Position numbers and translations under genes: made by a program. A stretch of DNA of 22,535 bases, taken from JAJTFW01 sp046049215 (GTDB taxonomy: Bacteria; Bacteroidota; Bacteroidia; AKYH767-A; OLB10). The stretch lies in contig JBJOER010000183.1 in assembly GCA_046049215.1 (NCBI GenBank), positions 1-22,535 of the forward strand, read 5' to 3'. A model generated the notes under the pieces. It searched no databases. It was given only the letters and a program-made list of their open reading frames with translations, and had not been told where the DNA came from. Shown here piece by piece: positions 5,971 through 14,162 of this stretch (position 1 is the stretch's first letter; each line of letters opens with the position of its first letter).

Positions 5971-8160
5971 GCCGACTTCGCTCATGAACTTGATGCGCAT
6001 CAGACGGATCTCTTCTTCGGTGTATTCGTCTTCGCCAAGCTCCTGCATGGCATCACCCACGGAGTCGGTTTCGGCAGTTCGGAAATAATCAAAAACTTCC
6101 TCCTGTCTTTCAGTATCGATCACCTCGTTGATGTAGTATTGGATGTCTATTCGGGTGCCGGATCCGACGATGGATTCGATTTCAGAAATCATGTCCTTGA
6201 GGCTTAGTCCCTTCGAACTGGCCATGTCGTCGAGGGATATCTTTCTGTCGATATTCTGGATGATATAGACCTTGAGCCCGCTTTTATTCACGACGCTTTT
6301 AACCACCAGGTCTTGCGGTCGTTCAATATCATTGTCCTTTACGTATTTCTGAATCAGCTCGACGAAAGGTTTGCCATACTTCGTGGCTTTGCCCGAACCG
6401 ACACCACTGATATTTTTCAATTCATCGATGCTGATCGGGTAGTTGATCGACATTTCCTCCAGGGAGGGGTCCTGAAAAATGACAAACGGGGGAAGGTTTT
6501 TTTGCTTGGCGACCGTCTTGCGGAGGTTCTTCAACATATCGAACAGGCGCTCGTCGGCAGCACTCGCATTCCCACCTGAACCCGAAACGTCGTCGTCTTC
6601 ATCGCTTTCCGTATCGTCGAAGTTGGCATCCAGGGCGATTTGAAATGGACGGGGGGATTCCAGGAAGTTTCTACCCTCCTGGCTGATCTTGAGCAGACCA
6701 TAATGGTCGATGTCCTTGGTTAGTAATCCGGCAAGTACGGCCTGGCGAATCAAGGCAGTCCAGAAACGTCCGCCTTGGTCAGCACCTTCCCCGAAAACTT
6801 CAAGTTTATCGTGCTTGTAGTTCTTGACTTGCTGGTCGATAATACCCGTCAACACCTTCACGACGTGTTCCGCCTGGTGTTTCTCTTTCACCAGCAGTAC
6901 TGTCTCCAAAAGAATAGACATTTCTTCTCCGGCTTCGATCAGGGGTTTCGGATGAAGGCAGTTGTCGCAATTGTTGCAGTTGTCTTGTTCGTACTTCTCT
7001 CCAAAATAATTCAAAAGCACCCTGCGTCTGCAGATTGACGTTTCTGCATAACCAACGGTTTCGAGGAGCAGCTGTTTTCCGATCTCCTGTTCCGCCACCG
7101 GCTTACCTTTCATGAATTTCTCAAGCTTCTCGATGTCTTTGTAGCTGTAGAAGCAGACACATCTGCCTTCCCTGCCGTCCCTGCCGGCGCGACCGGTTTC
7201 CTGATAGTACCCCTCCAGACTTTTCGGAATGTCATGGTGGATCACGAAACGAACATCCGGCTTGTCGATGCCCATCCCAAAAGCAATCGTAGCGACGATG
7301 ACATCAGCTTCCTCCATCAGGAACTTGTCCTGGTGATCGGCACGCGTACCTGCGTCGAGTCCCGCATGGTAGGGCAGTGCGCGTATTCCGTTTACCGTAA
7401 GGGTTTGGGCAACCTCCTCCACCTTCTTCCGGCTAAGACAATAAACGATGCCCGATTTGCCCGGATGCTGCTTGATGAACTTGATGATCTCTTTCAGCAC
7501 GTTCATCTTCGGCCTGATTTCATAGTACAGGTTAGGCCGGTTGAATGAATCCTTGAAGACCTCTGCATCCATCATACCCAGGTTTTTCTGGATGTCGGCC
7601 TGTACTTTTTCGGTAGCGGTGGCTGTGAGGGCGATGATGGGAAAATCTCCGATCAGATCAATGATTGGGCGTAACCTTCGGTACTCTGGCCGGAAATCAT
7701 GTCCCCATTCTGAAATACAGTGGGCTTCATCAATGGCGAAAAAGGAGATCTCTACTTCCTGGAGGAACTTGACGTTCTCCTCCTTGGTCAATGATTCTGG
7801 TGCTACATAGAGCAGCTTGGTTTTTCCGCCCTTGATGTCCTTGCGAACACGGGCGATTTCTGTTTTACTCAGCGAAGAGTTCAGGAAATGGGCGACACCG
7901 TCGTCCGTGTTGAAACCCCGGATGGCATCAACCTGGTTTTTCATCAGGGCGATGAGTGGAGAAATCACGATGGCCGTGCCATGGCTCATCAGAGCAGGCA
8001 GCTGGTAGCACATGGACTTACCACCTCCGGTGGGCATGATGACAAAGGTGTTTCGGCGGGCCAGCACATTACGGATGACCGCTTCCTGGTCACCTTTGAA
8101 ATTTTCGTACCCGAAATATCTATAGAGCGTCTCTGAGAGGGTGTTTTCTGCGACTAACAT
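5965..8160 (-). CDS. recQ: ATP-dependent DNA helicase RecQ
   Basis: This 731-residue protein has the full RecQ architecture. The helicase core includes motif I PTGGGKS (43-49), DEAH (144-147), ALTATAT (177-183), GMGIDKPDVR (295-304) and QETGRAGRDG (320-329). The Cys4 zinc site is C377, C395, C398 and C401. A winged-helix RQC region spans about 410-505, an acidic linker about 512-528, and an HRDC domain about 535-608. A further 110 residues (about 620-731) resemble the helix-turn-helix C-terminal module of longer RecQ proteins. RecQ unwinds DNA 3' to 5' in recombination and repair of stalled forks. All catalytic motifs are intact. The gene is divergent from kdsD across 230 bases, with no exact -7 box found for recQ itself. 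Confidence 0.97.
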   Translation of the reverse strand: MLVAENTLSETLYRYFGYENFKGDQEAVIRNVLARRNTFVIMPTGGGKSMCYQLPALMSHGTAIVISPLIALMKNQVDAIRGFNTDDGVAHFLNSSLSKTEIARVRKDIKGGKTKLLYVAPESLTKEENVKFLQEVEISFFAIDEAHCISEWGHDFRPEYRRLRPIIDLIGDFPIIALTATATEKVQADIQKNLGMMDAEVFKDSFNRPNLYYEIRPKMNVLKEIIKFIKQHPGKSGIVYCLSRKKVEEVAQTLTVNGIRALPYHAGLDAGTRADHQDKFLMEEADVIVATIAFGMGIDKPDVRFVIHHDIPKSLEGYYQETGRAGRDGREGRCVCFYSYKDIEKLEKFMKGKPVAEQEIGKQLLLETVGYAETSICRRRVLLNYFGEKYEQDNCNNCDNCLHPKPLIEAGEEMSILLETVLLVKEKHQAEHVVKVLTGIIDQQVKNYKHDKLEVFGEGADQGGRFWTALIRQAVLAGLLTKDIDHYGLLKISQEGRNFLESPRPFQIALDANFDDTESDEDDDVSGSGGNASAADERLFDMLKNLRKTVAKQKNLPPFVIFQDPSLEEMSINYPISIDELKNISGVGSGKATKYGKPFVELIQKYVKDNDIERPQDLVVKSVVNKSGLKVYIIQNIDRKISLDDMASSKGLSLKDMISEIESIVGSGTRIDIQYYINEVIDTERQEEVFDYFRTAETDSVGDAMQELGEDEYTEEEIRLMRIKFMSEVGN

Positions 8161-8197
8161 TACTGATGGAAATAATAAAAGGACTGCGAATTTAAGC

Positions 8198-8226
8198 TAT
8201 TTTTGACGCCGCTCCCGGTAGTTTTG
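8198..8226 (+). promoter_or_regulatory. Two TAnnTTTG boxes in the recQ/kdsD divergent region
   Basis: TATTTTTG (8198-8205) and TAGTTTTG (8219-8226) both match TAnnTTTG exactly on the plus strand, toward kdsD. The start at 8391 would leave a leader of about 160-180 bases. No -33 TTG has standard spacing. The rest of the 230-base gap (8161-8390) holds no gene I would support; a 68-residue minus-strand frame there has no protein-like features. Confidence 0.4.
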
Positions 8227-8390
8227 ATGAAGGTTTCATCCTGCCCAAAAAACCGGAACAAACCGTTGTCAAACGGATAACTTGGATTTGGTGAAGATAT
8301 TGTTTCATGAGCTTTTAAACAAGAAAAACATCCATTAGTTACCGAAATAAACGACAAATAAACCACTGATTTTTATCAATTACTGACCGA

Positions 8391-9356
8391 ATGCTCACCG
8401 ATCGGAAAATCACGGCGCTGGCTCGCAAAACGATGCAGATTGAAGCTCAGGCCATACTTGCCGTTTCTGAACGAATAGGCAAGGATTTTATTGCCGCTGT
8501 TCGCTTGATTCGCAGTTCTTCGGGTAGGGTAGTAGTGAGCGGGATTGGAAAGTCAGCGATCATTGCCAATAAAATAGTGGCAACATTCAATTCCACGGGT
8601 ACTCCCGCTGTTTTTCTGCATGCTGCGGATGCTATTCATGGTGACCTTGGAATGGTTCAAAAGGACGATGTCGTGTTGTTGATCTCCAACTCCGGCAACA
8701 CACCGGAGATCAAGGTCCTTGCTCCGTTGGTGAAAGCCGGAGGCAATCCGTTGATTGCCATGGTGGGTAACACCTCGTCGGAGCTTGCAGGGCATGCCGA
8801 TCTTGTTCTCGCAGCCACCATCACGCAGGAAGCCTGTCCGCACAATCTCGCACCGACAAGCAGCACAACGGCTCAGCTTGCTTTGGGGGATGCACTCGCC
8901 GTTTGTCTCCTCGAATCACGCGGTTTTACCGCGGAGGATTTCGCACGCTATCATCCGGGTGGTGCCCTGGGCAAGCGATTGTACCTGAAGGTGGACGACC
9001 TGTGGAGGAACAATGCCCGCCCCGTGGTCGCGCCGGATGCTCCGGTGAACGATGTAATTATCACCATCTCGGCCAGCAGATTAGGCTGCACAGCCGTAGT
9101 TGAAAAAAACAAACTTGTGGGTATAGTTACAGACGGCGACTTACGTCGGATGATGAGTAAAAACTCCGGCTTCTCCACCTTGCGTGCGCGTGACATCATG
9201 ACCCGAAAGCCGAAAACGGTATCTCCCCACACCATGGCGGTAGAGGCACTTGCCGAAATGAAAAGAAACAACATCACTCAACTGGTCGTGGCGGAAGATG
9301 CACGCTTTGTCGGTTTCATCCATTTGCATGATCTGTTGAAGGAGGGTATCCTCTGA
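8391..9356 (+). CDS. kdsD: Arabinose-5-phosphate isomerase, KpsF/GutQ family
   Basis: This 321-residue protein has an N-terminal SIS domain (about 35-170) and two CBS domains (about 205-321), the standard length and layout of KdsD/KpsF/GutQ. It converts D-ribulose 5-phosphate to D-arabinose 5-phosphate, the first step toward Kdo for lipopolysaccharide. The four residues implicated in E. coli KdsD (K59, E111, E152, H193) are matched at K54, E106, E147 and H188 with a constant offset of five. SGIGKS, SNSGNTPE and RYHPGGALGKRL are plain to see. It opens the plus-strand envelope cluster and lies 28 bases before tatC. The CBS pair suggests ligand control, which is family knowledge only. Confidence 0.95.
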   Translation: MLTDRKITALARKTMQIEAQAILAVSERIGKDFIAAVRLIRSSSGRVVVSGIGKSAIIANKIVATFNSTGTPAVFLHAADAIHGDLGMVQKDDVVLLISNSGNTPEIKVLAPLVKAGGNPLIAMVGNTSSELAGHADLVLAATITQEACPHNLAPTSSTTAQLALGDALAVCLLESRGFTAEDFARYHPGGALGKRLYLKVDDLWRNNARPVVAPDAPVNDVIITISASRLGCTAVVEKNKLVGIVTDGDLRRMMSKNSGFSTLRARDIMTRKPKTVSPHTMAVEALAEMKRNNITQLVVAEDARFVGFIHLHDLLKEGIL

Positions 9357-9384
9357 TTCCCGTTAACACCCCATTCAGTCAAAC

Positions 9385-10194
9385 GTGAAACAGAATCACT
9401 CCGAAATGTCTTTCCTTGATCACCTCGAGGCTCTTCGTTGGCACGTTGTGCGTGCCGCAGTAGTGATAGTGCTGGTGGCCATTGCCGCCTTTGTCAACAA
9501 GGAAGTTATTTTCGATGGAATCATTCTCGCACCCAAGAACGCTGATTTCCTGACATACCGCATCCTGTGTTCACTCTCTGAAAAGTATGGATTGGACATG
9601 TGTCTGCAGGATGTGAAATTCGATGTCATCAACCTGTCGATCAGCGGGCAGTTCACCACCCACATGTGGATCGCGCTGATGACCGGTTTCGTCATCGGAT
9701 TCCCCTACCTGGTGTGGGAGATCTGGCGATTTGTCCGGCCTGCCTTGTCCGAAAGGGAGATCCGGTATTCCCGGGGAATCGTTTTTTTTACCTCGATGCT
9801 ATTCCTCGCCGGACTTTCTTTCGGCTATTTCATCATTACACCTTTGTCAATCAACTTCCTGGGTAATTATCAGGTCAGTGCCGAAATTGCGAATGCCATC
9901 AGTATGGATTCCTATATCAATACCGTTACAGTCCTTTCGCTTTCTACCGGACTCGTGTTTGAATTGCCCATGGTGGTTTATTTCCTCAGTAAATTGGGTA
10001 TGCTGACTCCGGCATTCATGCGTCAGTACAGGCGACATGCCATGGTGGTCAATCTGATCATTGCCGCATTGATAACGCCTTCTCCCGATATCACCTCCCA
10101 ACTACTGGTCGCCATACCGCTATTCATCCTTTATGAGTTGAGTATTTACGTATCTGCTGTTGTCAATGCCAACCGGGAAAAGGAATTGTCTTGA
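9385..10194 (+). CDS. tatC: Sec-independent protein translocase subunit TatC
   Basis: This 269-residue inner-membrane protein has the TatC N-terminal signature SFLDHLEALRW (residues 9-19), which contacts twin-arginine signal peptides. The first cytoplasmic-loop signature follows as FPYLVWEIWRFVRPALSEREIR, and six hydrophobic segments are visible. TatC recognises twin-arginine precursors and, with TatA, moves folded proteins across the cytoplasmic membrane. The start is taken as GTG at 9385 (VKQNHSEMSF), because TatC proteins usually have several residues before SFLDHLE; an ATG at 9406 is the alternative. No tatA or tatB is in the window. A roughly 45-residue insert between the first two helices (AEIIL-like APKNADFLTY to LQDVKFDVINL) is longer than in E. 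coli, as I recall for other Bacteroidota. Confidence 0.96.
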   Translation: MKQNHSEMSFLDHLEALRWHVVRAAVVIVLVAIAAFVNKEVIFDGIILAPKNADFLTYRILCSLSEKYGLDMCLQDVKFDVINLSISGQFTTHMWIALMTGFVIGFPYLVWEIWRFVRPALSEREIRYSRGIVFFTSMLFLAGLSFGYFIITPLSINFLGNYQVSAEIANAISMDSYINTVTVLSLSTGLVFELPMVVYFLSKLGMLTPAFMRQYRRHAMVVNLIIAALITPSPDITSQLLVAIPLFILYELSIYVSAVVNANREKELS

Positions 10195-10247
10195 TCAACC
10201 CGTCGGTATTTCAACAAGTCAAGCGTCGATAAACTTTTCCAGAGGCC

Positions 10248-10279
10248 TTGCCGGGAGGTGTCTTCACATGTTAGTTTTA
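10248..10279 (+). promoter_or_regulatory. Candidate promoter for the AhpD-like/DUF5686 gene pair
   Basis: TTG at 10248-10250 and TAGTTTTA at 10272-10279 (one mismatch to TAnnTTTG) are 21 bases apart, inside the Bacteroidota spacing of 17-23. Transcription would start near 10286, about 17 bases before the ATG at 10303. It sits in the 108-base gap after tatC, the widest gap in the cluster. Confidence 0.45.
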
Positions 10280-10302
10280 CATACTCCATCTATCCCCTCC
10301 AC

Positions 10303-10668
10303 ATGAGTATTGTTCATGATTTCAATCAGTACCGCGAGCGTATGAACGTCCGCCTGCTTGCACACGAAAACCGCACGCTGAAGCGTTTCTGGTCCCTGGA
10401 TGGTTCGGCATACGAAGAGGGTGTCCTCGATCGGCGTACCAAAGAGATGCTCGGTTTGGTTTCATCCATGGTATTGCGATGCGACGACTGTATACGCTAC
10501 CATTTGGGCAAGTGTCATGCGGAAGGGCTCACTACACCCGAGCTGATGGAAATCTTCGCCATCGCCAACCTGGTGGGGGGCAGCATAGTGATACCTCATA
10601 CCCGAAGGGCTATGGAATTCTGGGAAGCATTGGAAAACGAATCAGCACGCGATTCATCCGGAAAATGA
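10303..10668 (+). CDS. Carboxymuconolactone decarboxylase (AhpD-like) family protein
   Basis: The protein has 121 residues from the ATG at 10303; an in-frame GTG at 10258 would add 15 residues that do not look like the family, and the candidate promoter lies between the two. The core carries CDDCIRYH (C60, C63, H67), the CxxCxxxH redox motif of AhpD/CMD alkylhydroperoxidases. A helix with LMEIFAIANLVGGSIVIPHTRRAMEF follows. AhpD-type proteins reduce peroxidase partners or act in antioxidant defence, while CMD proteins act in aromatic degradation. The CxxC points to a redox role, but the true substrate is unknown. The stop overlaps the start of the DUF5686 gene (ATGA at 10665-10668), implying co-translation. 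Confidence 0.9.
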   Translation: MSIVHDFNQYRERMNVRLLAHENRTLKRFWSLDGSAYEEGVLDRRTKEMLGLVSSMVLRCDDCIRYHLGKCHAEGLTTPELMEIFAIANLVGGSIVIPHTRRAMEFWEALENESARDSSGK

Positions 10669-13145
10669 GTAACTCCGCCCGCGCAGATTTTACTTTCCTG
10701 ACGCTGTGCCTGTTCTTTTCTGTAGGTGTACAAGCACTCTATGCTCAAACCACACGGATAAGCGGTAAAGTGACCGACGAGTTGACCAACGAGCCCATCC
10801 CTTTCACAACGGTTGTTTTCATGGGGTCGCAGTCAGGCACCAATACAGACCTCGATGGCCGATATCGGCTTGAATCGGATCAGCCAGGCGACTCACTTCT
10901 GTTCACAGTCATTGGATACGAGAATGTCAAGATGCGGGTGAAAAAAGGTCAGGACCAGGTGATCAATGTTTCATTGAAAGCGAAAAGAACCGAATTGCAG
11001 GAGGTGGTCATCAAGGCAGGTGAGAATCCCGCCAATGTCATCCTGCGGAACATCATCAGTCACAAGGATCAAAACGCCCCCGGAAAACTGGATGCCTACC
11101 GGTACGAAGTATACAACAAGGTCGAGTTCGACTTGACCAACATCACCGAAAAACTAAAGGGTAATCGGTTGCTGAAACCCTTCTCCTTCGTTTGGGATAA
11201 CATTGACAGCAGCGAAACCAATGCCAAACCATTCCTTCCGTTTTTCATTTCAGAGTCGATTTCGGAAGTATATTTTAAAAACAATCCAAAGGACAAGCGG
11301 GAGGTGATCACCGCCAGCAAAGTGTCAGGCCTTGAGAACGCTTCCATCACCCAGTTTCTGGGGGATATGTACCAAAGGGTGGACATCTATCAGAATTTCA
11401 TTGATCTTTTCGGAAAAGGATTTATCAGTCCCATCTCCGACCTCGGCCTGGTGTATTACAAGTATTACCTGCTCGATTCGTCCTATTTAGACAACCAGTG
11501 GTGCTACAAGCTCAAATTCAAGCCCCGTCGTCCTCAGGAATTGACATTCGCCGGTGAGTTCTGGGTGCACGATACCACCTGGGCGGTTCGAAAAATCAGC
11601 ATGCGGATTGCGCACGATGCCAATATTAACTGGGTGGAGGACGCAGCCATTGTGCAGGAGTACAGCCGTGTGCAGGACACTTGCTGGATGTTGACCAAAG
11701 ACATGCTTGTTCTCGATTTTGCGGCACGAGAGGAAGGAATGAGTTTCATCGGTAGAAAATCAACCAGTTATTCTAAGATCGATCTGTCTGCGAATTTGCC
11801 TGAATGGATTTTCAAGGGAACTGAAAATATAATTGTGGACGCTGAAGCCCTGAAGAGGAGCGAACAGTTCTGGGACAACGGTCGGCACGACTCCTTATCC
11901 GAGCGTGAGTTGAAGATCTATCACATGGTCGATACCATTCGTAGTCTCCCGGCATTCAAGACTTATGTAGACCTCATTACCATGTTTTTCACCGGCTACA
12001 AAGATGTCGGAAAGTTCGAGCTTGGTCCTTACTACACACTTTACAGTTTCAATCCCATCGAAGGCCACCGTTTCCGAGTAGGTGGCCGTACGAGCGATGA
12101 CTTGAGTACGCGAATACAACTTGAGGGGTATCTTGCCTACGGTCTTCGCGACGAGCGTTTCAAATACATGGGCGGCTTTCGCTACAAGATAGCCGATAGC
12201 CCCCGGCAGTTTGCCGGAGTCAAATACCGTTTTGATATCGACCAATTGGGGCAGAGTGACAATGCATTTCAGGATGACAACATCCTTTCTTCCTTGTTTC
12301 GCCGCAATCCTGCTACCAAACTCAACTCGTCGGAAACCCAGCGGCTGTGGTACGAAATTGAATGGTTTCCGGGTCTTACCAACCGGATCACGCTCAGTCA
12401 TGGCTTCTTCCGTCCATTGGGTGACCTGGACATCAGTTATTATGCTGATGATTCCAGAACCGAGGTGCAGAATACGATTCGCACCTCGCAGGTTTCTTTG
12501 TTCACCCGCTTTGCCTATCGGGAAAAGTTCGTGGCCGGCAAGGTGGATCGCATAAGCCTTGGCAGTGATTATCCAACCCTTCAGGTGGTGTACACCAAAG
12601 GTTTCAAGGATGTACTCGACGGCGATTTTAATTACCAGAAGCTGGCCGTAAGGATCGACGACCGATTAAAACTGAGTCCTTTCGGTTACACGTATTGGGT
12701 GCTTAGCGCCGGTCGCACGTGGGGCAAGGTGCCTTATCCACTGCTCGAAATCCACCCCGGCAACGAAACTTATTTCTATGACTATGCCGCCTTCAATATG
12801 ATGAACTACTTTGAGTTTGTCAGCGACTACTATTTCAGCGGATTCGCCACACACCATTTTGACGGATTCTTCCTCGATAAAATTCCCCTCATGCGAAAGC
12901 TGAAATGGAGAGAGGTCGCCCAGGTGAAGGCCGTTTGGGGGCAGGTCCAGGATGCCAATGTCGGTATCCAGACCGACGAGAATATCTTTTATTCGCTGAA
13001 TAACAAACCGTACGTGGAAGCCGGGCTTGGAGTGGAGAATATTTTCCGGATCATCCGTATCGATTTCCTGTGGAGGATGAGCTATCTCGAGAATCCCGAC
13101 ATCTCCAAATTCGGCATCAGGGGCAGTTTCCAGCTTTTATTCTAG
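10665..13145 (+). CDS. DUF5686 and carboxypeptidase-regulatory-like outer-membrane protein
   Basis: The protein has 826 residues from the ATG at 10665, selected because it starts a signal peptide (residues 1-28, ending ...QALYAQ) and overlaps the previous stop by four bases; the frame is open further upstream only as an overlap. Residues about 30-115 form a CarboxypepD_reg-like beta-sandwich (ISGKVTDELTNEPIPFTTV, then GTNTDLDGRY). The remainder is a DUF5686-type region rich in alternating aromatic and polar strands, ending in Phe (RGSFQLLF), as outer-membrane beta-barrels do. No TonB plug is seen, so it is not an ordinary SusC/TonB receptor. Function is unknown; its place between an AhpD-like gene and lptB suggests an envelope role (inference). 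Confidence 0.88.
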   Translation: MSNSARADFTFLTLCLFFSVGVQALYAQTTRISGKVTDELTNEPIPFTTVVFMGSQSGTNTDLDGRYRLESDQPGDSLLFTVIGYENVKMRVKKGQDQVINVSLKAKRTELQEVVIKAGENPANVILRNIISHKDQNAPGKLDAYRYEVYNKVEFDLTNITEKLKGNRLLKPFSFVWDNIDSSETNAKPFLPFFISESISEVYFKNNPKDKREVITASKVSGLENASITQFLGDMYQRVDIYQNFIDLFGKGFISPISDLGLVYYKYYLLDSSYLDNQWCYKLKFKPRRPQELTFAGEFWVHDTTWAVRKISMRIAHDANINWVEDAAIVQEYSRVQDTCWMLTKDMLVLDFAAREEGMSFIGRKSTSYSKIDLSANLPEWIFKGTENIIVDAEALKRSEQFWDNGRHDSLSERELKIYHMVDTIRSLPAFKTYVDLITMFFTGYKDVGKFELGPYYTLYSFNPIEGHRFRVGGRTSDDLSTRIQLEGYLAYGLRDERFKYMGGFRYKIADSPRQFAGVKYRFDIDQLGQSDNAFQDDNILSSLFRRNPATKLNSSETQRLWYEIEWFPGLTNRITLSHGFFRPLGDLDISYYADDSRTEVQNTIRTSQVSLFTRFAYREKFVAGKVDRISLGSDYPTLQVVYTKGFKDVLDGDFNYQKLAVRIDDRLKLSPFGYTYWVLSAGRTWGKVPYPLLEIHPGNETYFYDYAAFNMMNYFEFVSDYYFSGFATHHFDGFFLDKIPLMRKLKWREVAQVKAVWGQVQDANVGIQTDENIFYSLNNKPYVEAGLGVENIFRIIRIDFLWRMSYLENPDISKFGIRGSFQLLF

Positions 13146-13165
13146 AAATGCTGCTTGCTTCCCTT

Positions 13166-13173
13166 TATTTTCG
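13166..13173 (+). promoter_or_regulatory. -7-like box immediately before lptB
   Basis: TATTTTCG is one mismatch from TAnnTTTG and ends 5 bases before the ATG at 13179, so any transcript from it would be leaderless or nearly so. No -33 TTG has proper spacing. It may be fortuitous, since lptB can also be read from the upstream gene 33 bases away. Confidence 0.3.
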
Positions 13174-13178
13174 CACCC

Positions 13179-13907
13179 ATGTCCATCCTGCGTTCAGATC
13201 AGCTTGTTAAACGGTATAAACGCCGGACCGTCGCCGACCGCGTCTCCATCCGTGTGGAACAAGGTGAGATTGTCGGACTGCTTGGACCCAATGGTGCGGG
13301 CAAGACGACTACATTTTACATGATTGTTGGCTTGATCAAGCCCAACGACGGAAAAATTTACCTCGACGACCGGGAAATTACAGGCGAGCCGATGTACAAA
13401 AGGGCTCAAATGGGAGTGGGTTACCTGGCCCAGGAAGCCTCGGTTTTCCGAAAGCTCAGCGTGGAAGACAATATCAAGGCCGTTCTGGAGATGACGAAAA
13501 TGCCCAAGGCCGAACAGGACGAACGTCTGGAATCATTATTGGACGAGTTCGGACTGCAGAAGATCAGGAAAAGCAGAGGGGATGTGTTGTCGGGTGGTGA
13601 GAGGCGAAGGACAGAGATAGCCAGGTGCCTGGCGGTAAGTCCGAAATTCATTTTGCTTGATGAGCCCTTCGCAGGGGTTGATCCCATTGCCGTGGAAGAC
13701 ATCCAAAGCATCGTTTACAAACTCAAGGAGAAGAATATCGGTATTTTGATCACGGACCACAACGTGCACGAAACCCTTACGATCACGGATCGCGCCTATC
13801 TGCTTTTTGAAGGCCGAATATTGAAAGAAGGAACTGCACACGACCTTGCCAACGACGAGCAGGTGCGCCGGGTCTACCTCGGACAGAATTTCGAATTGAG
13901 GATCTGA
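13179..13907 (+). CDS. lptB: LPS export ABC transporter ATP-binding protein LptB
   Basis: The protein has 242 residues from the ATG at 13179; a TTG at 13155 would only add eight residues of leader. Walker A GPNGAGKT is at residues 36-43, the signature LSGGERRR near 140, Walker B runs into LLDEPFAGVDPIAV, and the H-loop is LITDHNVHETL. LDEPFAGVDPIAVEDI and ITDHNVxETL are hallmarks of LptB, separating it from other ABC ATPases. LptB2FG extracts LPS from the inner membrane and pushes it onto the LptC/A bridge. The permeases lptF and lptG are not in the window. It ends only 3 bases from the convergent purS stop. Confidence 0.95.
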   Translation: MSILRSDQLVKRYKRRTVADRVSIRVEQGEIVGLLGPNGAGKTTTFYMIVGLIKPNDGKIYLDDREITGEPMYKRAQMGVGYLAQEASVFRKLSVEDNIKAVLEMTKMPKAEQDERLESLLDEFGLQKIRKSRGDVLSGGERRRTEIARCLAVSPKFILLDEPFAGVDPIAVEDIQSIVYKLKEKNIGILITDHNVHETLTITDRAYLLFEGRILKEGTAHDLANDEQVRRVYLGQNFELRI

Positions 13908-13910
13908 ACC

Positions 13911-14162
13911 TCAGGCTCCCTCCAGCTCAAAGCTGTAGGTCTCCATAATGGGGTTGGCCAAAAGAGTTTTGCAGGCGCGTTCTACTTTTTCATGCGCAGC
14001 AGCCTCGGTGTCCGCCTCGATCTCCAGTGTAATGTGTTTACCGATACGTACATTGACGATTTCTGAAAGGTCTAGGTTTTTCATGCTGGCTGTAACTGCC
14101 CGTCCTTGGGGATCAAGCAGTGCTTTCTGAGGCATGACGTCGATATGCGCGAGGAATTTCAT
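13911..14162 (-). CDS. purS: Phosphoribosylformylglycinamidine synthase subunit PurS
   Basis: This 83-residue protein is the length of PurS and has the expected beta-alpha-beta pattern: MKFLAHIDVMPQKALLDPQG, then VRIGKHITLEIE, AHEKVERACKTLLANPIMETYSFEL. PurS is the small subunit of the three-part FGAM synthase (PurS/PurQ/PurL), which makes FGAM from FGAR in purine synthesis; it bridges the glutaminase and synthetase parts. The key Gly-Lys (VRIGKHI) is present. Its start overlaps the pssA stop by four bases (14159-14162). purL and purQ are absent nearby. Confidence 0.93.
   Translation of the reverse strand: MKFLAHIDVMPQKALLDPQGRAVTASMKNLDLSEIVNVRIGKHITLEIEADTEAAAHEKVERACKTLLANPIMETYSFELEGA

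Noticed and set aside
8160..8366. 68-residue minus-strand frame between recQ and kdsD
   Set aside because: No family resemblance or sensible composition, and it occupies the divergent promoter region.
10479..10664. Upstream extension of the DUF5686 protein
   Set aside because: It is out of frame within the AhpD-like gene and precedes a clear signal peptide; the ATG at 10665 forms an ATGA overlap.
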